Assembly (NCBI GenBank): GCA_905183005.1
Contig: CAJJDO010000003.1
Location: forward strand, 515,573-579,572
DNA from: Paramecium pentaurelia
Taxonomy: Eukaryota; Ciliophora; Oligohymenophorea; Peniculida; Parameciidae
Length of the DNA stretch: 64,000 nucleotides
Direction of reading: 5' to 3'
Shown here: positions 23,149 through 34,500 of the stretch, one piece after another
Numbering within the stretch: position 1 is the stretch's first letter
Layout of the letters: every line of letters begins with the position of its first letter
The notes under the pieces: generated by a model
Seen by the model: the letters and a program-made list of their open reading frames with translations, nothing else
What the model was told of the DNA's origin: nothing
Databases searched by the model: none
Position numbers and translations under genes: made by a program

Positions 23149-24368
23149 TAGATTTAATTAAAAGTAATTATAAAATTAAATGTTCTAAATTCCAAACTTT
23201 AAATTAATGAATCTACTTAAACATCATCATAATATAATCTTTCTTTAAAATAACTGACTTAATTTTCAAAACTTAATTAAATTATTTTTGTCTCAATTTT
23301 TTTCAATAATCTATAAGTTACTCAAGGATTTAATAGAAAATAAACAAAAATATTATCTTAATATCCAATTTTAGAATCAATTCAACAATAAGATGTAAAC
23401 ATCTATAATAATTTAGCTAATTCTTATTATGAATAAAAATAATTAGGAAATTTTTTAGTTCTTATGTTTATACATCATATAATATTTGAAAAGTAACTTA
23501 ATATTTATCTTAATATGAGATCAATTTTCATCATCATTTTATCATTCAATCAATAATTTTTACAATAACATGAATACAGATTGTATATCCATAATGTATC
23601 AACAAGCCCTTTAGATGAGCATTCTGAATTTAAATCATATCCAAAATTAGAATCTTTGGAAAACATAATAATTAAAGTTTATTCAAATATTTGTTAATAA
23701 AGTAATACATTCTATTATTTACTTAGTAAATTTATTAACTAATACTTAATATAACTTTGAAAAATCAGTTTCTTAAGCATATACTTAACACATTGTACTT
23801 AAAAAATCTTAAAGAAGCAAATAAGCGAATTAGTCAATGTTATTTAATAAAATTTTGATTCTTTAGATAATCTATAAATATTAGAATTCACATAGTCTTT
23901 CATTAGGAATATAATTAACTATTTAACTATAAATTTCAATTGCTACAATAGAGTAGATTTAAAAACAGAAGTTAATTCAAGTTATCTTTTAAAAATCAAT
24001 TTATAAAACTCTTCTTTATGTTTTAATTTTTTTAAGTATTTTTTACTTATTGAAAGTAGACAAATAAATTCAAGAAGAATAAAATTATAGAATAAATATT
24101 ATGGTTTTATAAATTCTAATTTATATAATGTTTTAGATTGTTCAAAGCACTATAGTTTTTTTATTTAAATTACATGTTTTATATAGCATTATTGTAAAAA
24201 TAAATCTTAAAATCTTTTTTAAGTTAAATTAATAAGCTAAAACATATTTAATTGTTCGCTTAAGAGAAAATGAATATCAATTTATGAAGATATTTGTATA
24301 TAGAGATATTAAATAATGTTAATTTTTCTTATTAAGTTATTTTATAAGGTTGATATTTAAAATATGCA
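23149..24368. other. Non-coding 1.2 kb, possible TPR gene relic
   Basis: Most of this stretch is AT-rich with no usable reading frame. On the + strand around 23370-23440 a short stretch reads SIQQQDVNIYNNLANSYYEQ, very like one tetratricopeptide repeat of the kinds common in Paramecium, but the frame decays with TGA codons on both sides. It may be the remnant of a TPR gene. I see no RNA gene. Confidence 0.3.
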
Positions 24369-24774
24369 TCATGATTTGAATACTAGACAAGCTAAATTAC
24401 CATTATAAAACATAAATAATCTAGTATTGTTTTATACTGTAACATCATAAGCATATCCTTCACCTTAGAATTGATTATTACAATAAATTACCTATAATCA
24501 CTTGCCAAGTTGGACCATACTTCTTTTCAAGTGCTTCTTTAATTGTTTTGCATGCATTCTTTAATAAAATTGATAATTTATTATACTTCAATCGATAATA
24601 CTGGAGATGAATTATTTTCAATTCCTGAAACTATCGAGTCTTAAACTTCTGAAAGCATATCGGGACTCATATCTGTATCCTTTATTTAACAGTGATTATT
24701 ACTTTGATAATAGCTGTTCCAAGCATTTCCTTTTTTAATTGAGCAAGGTCTTAAGTTTCTTTCTTTTCTTCCAT
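24369..24774 (-). CDS. Dynein light chain, LC8/DYNLL-like, 108 aa
   Basis: Four exons with introns of 23 (24680-24702), 28 (24559-24586) and 28 nt (24464-24491) splice to 109 codons. The sequence follows the LC8 fold throughout: KDTDMSPDMLSEVQDSIVSG, then CKTIKEALEKKYGPTWQVII, then GEGYAYDVTVQNNTRLFMFY and a GNLACLVFKS end. LC8 dimers bind short linear motifs in dynein intermediate chains and many other proteins. The N-terminus is ~15 residues longer than human LC8 and charged. It is divergent from LC8 in the last strand, so it may be a ciliary outer-arm LC8-like variant. All three introns end in AAG. Confidence 0.88.
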
Positions 24775-24814
24775 TTTAAATTATATGAATAATATTTATA
24801 TATAAAATATATTA

Positions 24815-25692
24815 TCACAATTAAACATTACATATTAAATAGCTTTCTTACTTTTTTTCTAAATCTTGTATTAATTTAGCAGGATTTAGTTTAATCAAAC
24901 AACTAGACCCCATATATTATGTTTTCTCATCTTTTCCTACCTTATCTGAACAAACGAAAAGAAATTATTTATGATAATTATTAGATTTACCATCTCTAAT
25001 AGGTTTAAGTCTCCAAACCCAATAATCCAATATTCCACTATTGTCATTATTATCAGGTTCATGATCCTTAAAATATAGAATCATATATATTTACATTCCA
25101 TGCAGCCATAAATATTAAACCATCTACTTAATTCTGTATACAAAAATCTGCTAATTCAAATTTACTATTATCTTTGAATTCCCATGGATTTATATCCATA
25201 CATATTCCAAATGCAAACTTTATTTTTTAATTTTTTGTTGTTTTAATTTCTAAACATTTAAATTCTTAACCTTCATCTGCCCAAGTTTTATCAGTTTCAA
25301 ATAAATGTTTCTTTCTTACATTTAATACAGCTTCTCCCTCTCTATTAACAACAACTGCTGAATTATATAATTTATCCCCATCAATTTCTGCATACCCACA
25401 AGCAACATAGCATTTTAACTTTAAAGCTAATTATTTGCAAAATTCATAAGTAGGTCCTTTTGCATATTATTCTAAGTATGGTTTTATAGCATTTTTATCA
25501 GGATAATAGTATCTAATATATTCTATTAATATTATACCCTATTAAAGCCATTTCAGGGAAAACTAAAATATCAATTTCATCTTTAGATGAGTACTTTTAT
25601 AAGGATATATTGATTCGATTTATGTTAGCCTTGAAATCATAATTATTATTTATTTATGCTATCAAAACTTTTACCTAGAGTGTTTTATTCAT
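24815..25692 (-). CDS. NTA1: Nitrilase-superfamily amidase, NTA1-like, 274 aa
   Basis: Introns of 25 and 28 nt (the second at 25067-25094, AAG end) give 275 codons. The catalytic triad is visible: Glu in VFPEMALIGY, Lys in VRKKHLFE and Cys in FGICMDINPWEF. The GICMDINP motif points to protein N-terminal Asn/Gln amidases such as yeast Nta1, which turn N-terminal Asn/Gln into Asp/Glu so that the protein enters the N-degron pathway. Other nitrilase-branch amidases remain possible. At 274 aa it is much shorter than yeast Nta1. It sits 40 nt from the dynein light chain gene on the same strand. Confidence 0.75.
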
Positions 25693-26091
25693 CTTCAAGA
25701 TTTAAATTATATTTAAATAAATATATAATAATATTATTCTTCAATCACTCATTCTGAAACCCATCATAATATATCTAAGACGAAGATAGAATTATTCAAA
25801 AATAATTGATATTAATAAGAATTTACATTACTCATTTGTTATTACTATTACCGATAATATAATAAATTTTAAATTGCTTATAATCAATCATTAATAATAA
25901 TAATCAATTTACTTAAAACCAAAGTAAAACCGTAATTTATAAAAATAGATTTTTCTCAATATATGGACATTGATGACAAAATAAATATATATATATTAGA
26001 TTGTTAATGTAATAAAAAGAATAATTATAAAATTAAATATTGTAAATAAAATAGTACTAATAGAGTTATATTTTTAAATAATTTCATTTAT
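25693..26091. other. Intergenic, no gene seen
   Basis: AT-rich. A 77-codon + strand ORF begins near 25971 (MDIDDKINIYILDCQ) but has poor composition and runs into the minus-strand gene below, so I leave it uncalled. No RNA fold recognised. Confidence 0.4.
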
Positions 26092-27017
26092 TCATAGATT
26101 ATAATGAAATTTAAATAATTCAATGATTTACAAAAGTTATCCATTATCTTTAACATTTGAAATATCTGTTTCTAAATTTTCTTTTCTTTCTTTCCAAATA
26201 ATACATTCATCTATTTAATCATTTTAATATAACTCATATATCTTTTATTCTATTGATTAACATAATTAAAAGTATAATTAATCTATTCTTTAAATGATTT
26301 CTTATGTTTATTCATTATTATCTTATTCTATACTATCTTATCTCTAATAGAAACCAGTTAGATTTTTATGGATAATAATATTCATTGAACGATCTTACTC
26401 GTCATTCTCTTCTGTAAATTACTAATATATAATTTAGATTTTATACTTAATTAATTTTCAATTCTTCTTCTACTTTGTGTCTTTCCTATTGTAAATTATT
26501 TTTCATATAAACTTTAGCTAAAATTTCTGCTCTTTTCCTATAATCATCCTTTTCTGGTTTCTCTAAGAATTGAACAAAATAATCATTTTAAAATTAGCAT
26601 GTGACTTCTTTTAATTATTCTTAAATTAATAGTTAATGCATAAATGTTGATTCACTAATATTAGAATGTTAATGAATTATCGATGTTAATTAATCTTATG
26701 GTTGATCATCTTCTAATTCATTTTTTAATAAAGCCATTCTCTATTCAAAAGGATCCTATAATTATTTTTTAATTGCTTTAGGTCTTAAGTCTTCAAATTC
26801 CTTTATCTATTTAAACTATGGCATAATAACTTCTAATCCTTTTGAATTAATTAAGTATGATCCCTATCTTAAAAGTTAAATCTACAATCAATTTTTGATT
26901 TTGATTTTCAACATTAAAGAAGGCTTAATTATTTAAGTTATTTTTGGATGAAATGCTTTTTTAACTATCATTAACACTATTAGTTTTCAATTTTCTATCG
27001 CTACCCTCTACTTACAT
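26092..27017 (-). CDS. Hypothetical coiled-coil protein, 292 aa
   Basis: Introns of 22 and 25 nt give 293 codons. The N-terminus (MQVEGSDRKLKTNSVNDSQK) is polar and disordered-looking. The middle and C-terminus are rich in Gln, Glu, Lys and Asp with helical periodicity (RMALLKNELEDDQPQ, EILAKVYMKNNLQQERHKVE). No signal peptide or membrane segment. It is divergent from the + gene at 27086 with a 68-nt gap. Function unknown. Confidence 0.6.
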
Positions 27018-27085
27018 TTTATTAAAAAATATTTCAAAAAAAAAATAATTAATTTATGTAATATTATAAATCTCTTTCATCTTCT

Positions 27086-28324
27086 ATGACCCAAGAATAA
27101 AAATTTGGAGAATTAGTTAAATCGATTAATAATACTTCAAATAACATTTGTGATGATGAATAAAGTCAAAAATTTTATAGCCTCATTAACTAAAGTATAT
27201 AAATATAATATGAACTAATTCAAAATTAAGAAGCTTCAAAATTATCCAATTTATAATTATTAAAAATCTCAAATTTCTAATTTATTAAATGTCATGAATG
27301 CTATTTCTGTATAATTTTTAATTTATCAAATGACAAATTGTAATACAGATTAAAAAATGAAATTATGAAGGTTTATACATTAATATTATTATTATAGTAT
27401 TCATTTCAAACTCATTTTTTTGATTTTACTTTAGAAAATGTTAATAAATTTAATGCAGAATTGGAAGCTTTTGACAATTATTCTAATCAAAATTTTAGAG
27501 AATGCAGAATAATAATATTTTCAAAAGACTTTGATTAAAAAATCATAGAAAAAGTTAATAGTTTTCCATATATATATTTTTGTGGCGATCCTACTAATGT
27601 GAATGAAATTTATTTAGAGAATCTTTAATTGCATTAGATATTCTTAACTTTAGATTTTTAGTACAAAGGAATTTTATAGTTACTTCCTACTGGGTAATAA
27701 TTTATATAATTAGTTTATCCATTTTAAATTAAATAATTTATACTAATATCAAAATAAATGGAATTTTTTAAGATATTAATGATAAAATTTAATAAATTTA
27801 ACATCCTTCACTTAAATTTGAAAAATCAGAAGACAATATATTCTTATTTTATAATATCCCATATATGAATGTTGATGAATATCTGTATATTCCACTTTCA
27901 CTATCAATTAATAAAATTGAAATTTCTGATATATTTTAGAAAAATGAAGAATTAAAATATACTAAAGATATTAATAATGAAGTTTATGATTATGTTAACA
28001 AATTAAAAATTTTGAATGTAAAAATTTATCTTTAAATAGTAAATTAATAATCAAATCAAATTCAGTGAATTAGAATTTTCAATAATATTAAAGGATTAGT
28101 TTTTTTCTGTTGATTAATTAATGTTTAGAAATTAAATTAAATAAATAAAAGAATTTTAAAAGGAAAATGAAATAAATGAAGGAGAATTAAATGAAATTGA
28201 AAAAGTTCTTGAAGATTTATGTTAATGTAATAAACCTTACTTTTAAAAATTGATTACATTTTTTCAAATGAAATAAAGCATGCTTTATAGAATGAAAATT
28301 AATAGTTTTATTTTTTAATAATGA
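27086..28324 (+). CDS. Hypothetical protein, 398 aa
   Basis: Introns of 20 and 22 nt splice to 399 codons, and both are needed to keep the frame open. Two Cys pairs (KCHECYFC near residue 80; CQCNKPYF near 370) could bind zinc, but the spacing does not match a finger that I know. The middle alternates short strands and helices with many Ile, Asn, Phe and Tyr. The last 80 residues are helical and acidic-basic (KEFQKENEINEGELNEIEK). Not recognised. Confidence 0.55.
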
Positions 28325-28378
28325 TGCAATTAATATTATATAAATTTATTATTTAAAATGAATGAATAATTAAATAGG

Positions 28379-28909
28379 ATGGAAAAAGAGAAGAATAACC
28401 GATGTAGATTATTACATAAAGTTTATGCTTAAAAATAGAAGCCTCCCTTCAATAATATGAGTTTCCAAATCCGAGTTTAAAATATGTTAAAGCAAATTCA
28501 ATACGCATAAAATGAAAGACTTCGCTGCCAAAGTGAATTCGAAAATAAATTTCCCTCTATTCTAAAATTGAATCCCCTTTCCAGACCTTAAAATATAGCC
28601 CCTTTAAATTTAAGGTTAAACACCATCCGTACTTCCTCAAGACAAAGCAACTTAATCATAGATGGAACTACTAAAAAGAGCTAAGAAAAAAGATTTTAAT
28701 AGGCAAGTTAAGATTCAAATTTAAGGCTTTCTTCAAGTCCTTTAAGATTTGATATAAAGAATAAAACATCAATATAAACATTAGTTCTAAAAGATATGAT
28801 TGCTGCAAAAGAATAACAAATTAAACTTGATTAACAAACACAAGTAGAATATAATTTAATTGAAAATATATCAAGCTGGTCAAGAAAGTCTTCTGAAAGC
28901 ATCTTTTGA
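28379..28909 (+). CDS. Hypothetical basic protein, 176 aa
   Basis: Intronless. Starts MEKEKNNRCRLLHKVYAQKQ. Rich in Arg, Lys, Ser and Gln; the middle has proline-containing low-complexity sequence with a run like RTSSRQSN that would suit basophilic kinases. The C-terminal 60 residues are helical. It starts 54 nt after the preceding gene on the same strand. GC content is slightly higher than in its neighbours. Function unknown. Confidence 0.6.
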
Positions 28910-29298
28910 TTTTGTGTATATATTCTTATTCTTTTTATTAAAAACTTTAATGATTTGATTTATATTACTGTTATATTAACTCTTTTGAAATATATTATTA
29001 TGAGTACTGAACTCTATATACTGATTCAGAACTCAATATAAACTGATACTTTAATAATTGAAATTATTAGATTTAATAGAAAAAATTAATTTGATTCATG
29101 TAATAACCTTTATTGATGGCTATTTTATTAAAATACAAATGATTTATGAAGCTTTATAAATTATAAACCCATTTAATTGTTTTTTAAAGATATATGTATG
29201 AAGGAGGAATATTAAAAATATCATTAGAAAAGAGAGAATTAAATTGCTATTTAAAATTATCTTATTTGTTTGAATAATAATTTACTTTATTGTATTAA
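28910..29298. other. Intergenic, no gene seen
   Basis: Gap between convergent gene ends, AT-rich, with no protein-like ORF, tRNA or repeat that I can support. The short direct repeat ACTGA(A/T)CTC/TATA-like near 29000-29045 is too short to call. Confidence 0.4.
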
Positions 29299-29602
29299 TC
29301 ATTTTGGTACATCCTTCTTTCTTTATCTTCTTTATTCAACTTATTTCTTTCTTTCCTCTTCAATTAAATCCTTTCTGCCTGCATGCCAATTTGGTCCTTT
29401 TTTCCTTTATTAAGGACCTGTTCCAGCAACAGCTGTTCCAAATCTAATGTATTACATCATAAATCAATAACCTTCTGTTAAAGCAAATTCTTTTATAAGC
29501 TCTTCCCTTTGGAATTTTGTGTCTTCTAACTTACTTTTCAATTTTAGGTGTTTGTTTTCTGACTTTACCAGCCTTTGCTAATGTACCGTGAAGTTTTCCC
29601 AT
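29299..29602 (-). CDS. RPS30: Ribosomal protein eS30, 91 aa
   Basis: One 28-nt intron (starting GTT) gives 92 codons. The sequence reads MGKLHGTLAKAGKVRKQTPK, then KIPKGRAYKRICFNRRFGTA and VAGTGPQQRKKGPN, the eS30 core of the small ribosomal subunit. There is no N-terminal ubiquitin-like (FAU) domain, so it is made directly like the yeast protein. After the core there is a ~25-residue charged tail (AGRKDLIEEERKKQVEQRRQ...), making it longer than the usual ~60 aa. Confidence 0.93.
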
Positions 29603-29730
29603 AATAATTTTTTTAATAAAAAGATTTAAATTTTTTTGATTAATCAATCAGATTACAACCTATATGAAGAATCAATAATACATTAGAATTTTCATTAGAA
29701 TACACACTAAACATTAGGCTGATTAGGTAT

Positions 29731-30032
29731 ATGTATAGATCTATTGATACAAATTTTAAAAATAATCAAATTTCTAAGAAACTTATTGATTAAACCGAAA
29801 ACCATAAGTACAATAGGTTTGAAATTCTTAATCCTTTGAAAGAAAAGATGTGATTTGATCATAATTTTTATTAAGAATTTATGTAATTCAAGATGAAGTT
29901 GTATAAAGAGATAATAATTTAAAGATGAATAGAATAATAAATGAGAATAAATAATTTTTGGCATAAATATAATCGAAAATAGTTTATTGTATTAGAATAG
30001 AATTCATTAATATCTATTTTTATAAGGCATGA
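29731..30032 (+). CDS. Doubtful small ORF, 91 aa
   Basis: ATG at 29731, with a possible 26-nt intron (GTG start, AAG end) joining two protein-like exons: SIDTNFKNNQISKKLIDQTE and IIYVIQDEVVQRDNNLKMNR. Spliced length is 92 codons. The intron ends are atypical and there is no homology that I recognise. An 85-codon minus-strand ORF overlaps but is Ile/Leu/Phe-rich in the manner of antisense shadows. Could be a gene relic. Confidence 0.25.
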
Positions 30033-30276
30033 CATGATTTGAATAAAATTTGACTACATCATTTTCAAGCTAAATTCATTAATATTCATATACCCACATT
30101 TTTTTAACATGCTTACACCAACATATGTAAATCACAGAATAAGTCAACCCCATAATTAATTTTTATTTCATATTAAAAATATAAATGCAAATCATTAGCC
30201 TTTAAATTACATAAATAAAGATAATAGTTAGAATTATACTATCAAAAATAAATTATAATTAAAATAGTGAAATCAA

Positions 30277-30684
30277 ATGGAAATATATTATAATCATTTG
30301 AAATGCTTTATTGCGAATAAAAATGGAGATTGTGATAGCAGATGTTGGTTTACATTATCTTGAAAAGGATTTATTTTTGAATTTGAATTCATAAATTTAC
30401 AATATATTCTGAATTTTGTAAATTAACTAGAACTTAAACTTAATTATAGTAGTATTGATTCTAAAATCATAAATTTAATAATTAAAAAGAGATGTGTTGT
30501 TAAATACTATCCATTATTTTAAATGATATCAAATAAGTATATAAGGATATTTGATGATATAATGAAATTGAGGTTCGAATAAATTTAATGATAATACTAA
30601 AGAGAATAATGTAAAGATGATAAGTTAGAATCTGAATTAGACATATTATTAGAAGATAAAATTGAGTAAATTTAATTTGATTGA
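30277..30684 (+). pseudogene. ORF with an internal TGA, 125 codons
   Basis: An ATG at 30277 opens a frame with plausible composition (HLKCFIANKNGDCDSRCWFT) that meets TGA at 30361 and then continues protein-like (GFIFEFEFINLQYILNFVNQ). A possible 30-nt GTT...AAG intron leads to a C-terminal exon (EQCKDDKLESELDILLEDKI). Apart from the TGA the length is a multiple of three. Either a decayed gene, a readthrough/Sec case, or chance. It lies between eS30 and the aquaporin. No family recognised. Confidence 0.25.
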
Positions 30685-30741
30685 TGATACTAATGCTTCA
30701 TATTTATATAAATAAATTTATTAGAAAATAAAAAGAATAAA

Positions 30742-31538
30742 ATGGAAGAAAAACATTTGACATTTTCATAAAGGCACGCTTAGAAATTCAATGGAGCATT
30801 AATAGAGATGATTTCTATGGCATTATTTGCTTATGGGTATGAAAATGTGAGAATTTAGGATTGTATGTTCAAATGGAAGTGATGGTAAGATAGCGTTAGC
30901 ATTTTTCGGGTCTTTGGCTTTATGTGCACCAATTAGTGGAGGACACATTAATCCAGCTGTAATTTAGATATAATAAATAGGTGACATTAGCAATGTGGCT
31001 GACTAGATAAATATCAACTGGTACTTGTCTATTATATTGGATTGCTTAACTGATTGGTGCATTTGGTGGTGGATTCTTTTGTTATATGGTTTTGGGATAA
31101 ATCAATAGTCCTATGGTGACTGATTTGAATTTTCATTGGATAATTGCTGACTTATGTGGTGAAGCTCTTGGGGCATTTTCTTTCATTCTAATGATATTAA
31201 TTTAATGTAAAATCTGTAAATAATTGAAAGGCAATCCTAAAACGACTTTCTCTGATAAACCAATTGCTAGCATTACTCTTATTACTCTGTCATTACATTT
31301 ATCAAGATGTTACACATTCCATTCTGGAGGTATAGAAAAGATTAATTTAATAGGTTGTTTAAATCCTGGAATGGCAGTGGCCTTGGAATTATTTTAAGTA
31401 TTAAAGACTAATGAAATTGAAAGATTAGATTCTATGTGGGTATTTATAGCAGGACCTTTTGCTGGAGCCATATTTGCTGTAATATTCTTTAAATTAATTT
31501 ATTCACCAGCATTTAATAGATATTATAAGAATGCATGA
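30742..31538 (+). CDS. Aquaporin/MIP-family channel with atypical second motif, 242 aa
   Basis: Introns of 22, 22 and 24 nt give 243 codons. The membrane pattern fits six helices with two half-helices. The first pore motif is canonical (GGHINPAVTLAMW), preceded by ALCAPIS as in MIPs. The second reads GGCLNPGMAVALE, so NPA has become NPG and the selectivity-filter Arg that follows NPA is Met. The family transports water, glycerol or other small solutes; loss of this Arg widens the pore and changes selectivity in other MIPs. Likely in the plasma or contractile-vacuole membrane (inference). Starts with a short polar N-terminus. Confidence 0.88.
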
Positions 31539-31573
31539 TATATATAAAAAATTTTAATAATTTTAATTTAATA

Positions 31574-34500
31574 TCAACACCATTATTAGATATATTGCCA
31601 AACACAAATGACAGCTGATATATGTACATTTAAAGATCGAATAACACCATATTATGGAATCTCAACACAATTATCCATTAATTCTATATATTCAATAGGT
31701 AATCCAGTCTTTTCTTTACCCAAAACTAAAACAGTCTTCTTGTCAAACTTAAAATTCACAATTGATTTACTTTAACTTGTTTATTCTAATGCTACTAATT
31801 AATAGCCCTATAATCTTTTTAATTACAAATAATTCATTAAATGCTCTTCTTTAATTTCTAAAATGGGTAAATGTTATTCAGCACTAACACTTACTGCTTA
31901 ATATTATTCATCTTATAAGATTTTTTTGTTAGGTAAAACCAATTCTCTGCATCCAAATATTTCACAAGTTCTAGTAAGATGACCAAAATTAGGTATTTTT
32001 TCTAATAAGGTTGCTACAACAATAATATCCCCTACAATTTATCTTGGTTAATATGCCTTAAATAAATCAAATTAATCCATTATCAAATTGATTTTCCTTT
32101 AGAAATTTAACTATTACGAATATTATGTACTTAATTATTATCTTTCAACATATTAGAACCAAGGAGGTGGAGGATTCTCACTCATATTGTCTTCACTTTT
32201 AAGTTCAGCAATAGATTAAGTACATGTATTCTTAAGTATTTCAATTATAGATGGATGAATAATCTCACCAAATGTATCAAATTATATTGTTAATATACCA
32301 TCCAAATCAAATGATAACATCAATTTTTCATATCTTTCAATTAAAGCACTAATATTCTTTATGATCTTCTAACATTCTCTATTACTTTCAAAATATTCAA
32401 TGAAGTCTTTATATTCCAATTTTTATTTCTTTATATATTATAAACATGTAGTTTGACAAAGAGATCTAATATAAGCTACATTTGAACTAACTAAAGGAAA
32501 TAGTTTATCAAAGAATTTCTATGAAAATTTAGTTTATTAATTATGTAATAAGAAAATACAAGATATAAATGTAGTTGGGATTTAGATATTTACTTTTAAT
32601 TTTGGATCACTAAAAGTTTAAAGCAATCTTGGAGCCCAAATATCAGGATAATTATTTATCAAAAAACTCATCATTAATTCAATATATTATCTATATTAAG
32701 GATTATTTAAAGTATCAAATGCTTTCCATATTAATTATTCTAATTCTATTAAATATTTCTTTTCATCACCAAATACTTTTTAATAATTTTCTGGCTTTAA
32801 TAAATATTTTAAACAACATATATTTTACCATACATGTAATTTCATTCTAAATTATTTTGTGTATTGCATATATGCATTTTTATATTTATCCTTAATTGAT
32901 ACTTCTATTAAGAATTTAATATAATATAATAACTCTTTTTCATATCCTCCTTATTTTCCCAATTCAAACAAGAAATTAAAGATTAAGAATCTTGGATATG
33001 CTCCATAAAATTCTCCTTTACATGAAATCAAATGCTTAACATTATTTGCTAATGGTACATATTACTCTGATGATTACAAAATTTCAGAAGAATCATACCC
33101 TCTCAATTCACTTCCTTTTATTAACTTAAATAATATATAGTAAAATGTTGGTAATCTATTAGGATATTTATGTAAACATATGACTAAATTGTTAGCAATC
33201 TTCCTTTGTATAACCCATTATTTTTAGTGCTATTTCATTATTACTCTAATAACCTCTTCAACTGCCTCATATAATTCTCCTTCAAAATAACATGGATCAA
33301 TAATAAAATCTATGTATGCTAATATTTCATCTAAATTAGTATGAGTTCCAAATATATACATCATTTGTTGAAAAGAGTTAATTGCAACTTTCTTAAATTG
33401 CTCACTTTATTCTTTATTGAATGCTATTTCAGGTCCATATACTGATCTTAATAATTAATACAAAATTATTGAATCATAAGCATTAAATTAATCTGTAATA
33501 TCAATTATATTATTAATTAAATTTTACACTTATGTATGATACTCTTATGGTTTATGATTTACTTCTCTGAATAAGGTTAAAATATGACTTAAATAATGTA
33601 ATGTTAAATTTTTTAATTATCTGTCTTATTCAATTGTTTATAATTTGTTTAATAATTATAAACCATATTTTAGAAATAGTTCTTCAACAAATAATCCAGT
33701 TTTATTTCTCTTTGCTTATTACAATGAAATATTTGTAGCTTTTAAAGTTTTGATTAACAATTCTAAATGAATAATATTAAAATTATCAAATTATTATTAG
33801 AACAAAAACCCAACAAATTTACTCATCTATTAAGTCAATTATGGAACCAATTCAAAATGTTATAATGAAGATATCCATAGTTCTTCAGTAACAATCATAG
33901 CACCCTCCAAATCTAAAGTTAAATAAGCAAATAACCCAGAGCTTATTTGTTCTAAAAATTAAACTTGATTAGATGTTTTTAATAAATATGTTAATTATTC
34001 TAAGATTTTATGTTTTGTTTCTTTTTGGGTATACGTACTAGTATATATTTATTATAATTGAGAAATTATAGGTTCATAAAAATTCATGAATAATTTATGA
34101 TCTTATGTTAAGTGATATATAACAGCAAATTAATGATAATTTGAATTTATATCAAATTTTTATTATTATTATTATGCATACAATAAAAAATCTTCATTTA
34201 TTAAGGATTTTAATAGTTCTCCTATGTTGTTTAAAAAAAGACAATCAAAAGGAATTACTTTGATAAGTTAAAATAATTGTTCAGGACTAGTATTTTACTT
34301 ATATAAATTAAGCACAGCTTATAACAATTGTATTCTTTTTCTTAGATTTAATCTCATTAAATTTTATTCAATAAATTAGATTAGTAATGAAAACTATGTA
34401 ATCTCTACTTTTATATCTTTTAATGATACACTGAAAGCTCCAACTGCCAATGGATATTATATATGTTAAACCATTTATATAATTATATCATCTATATAAG

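Noticed and set aside
32629..32850. Small + strand ORF rich in Ile/Leu
   Set aside because: Antisense to the Trm3-like coding region, with AT-noise composition.
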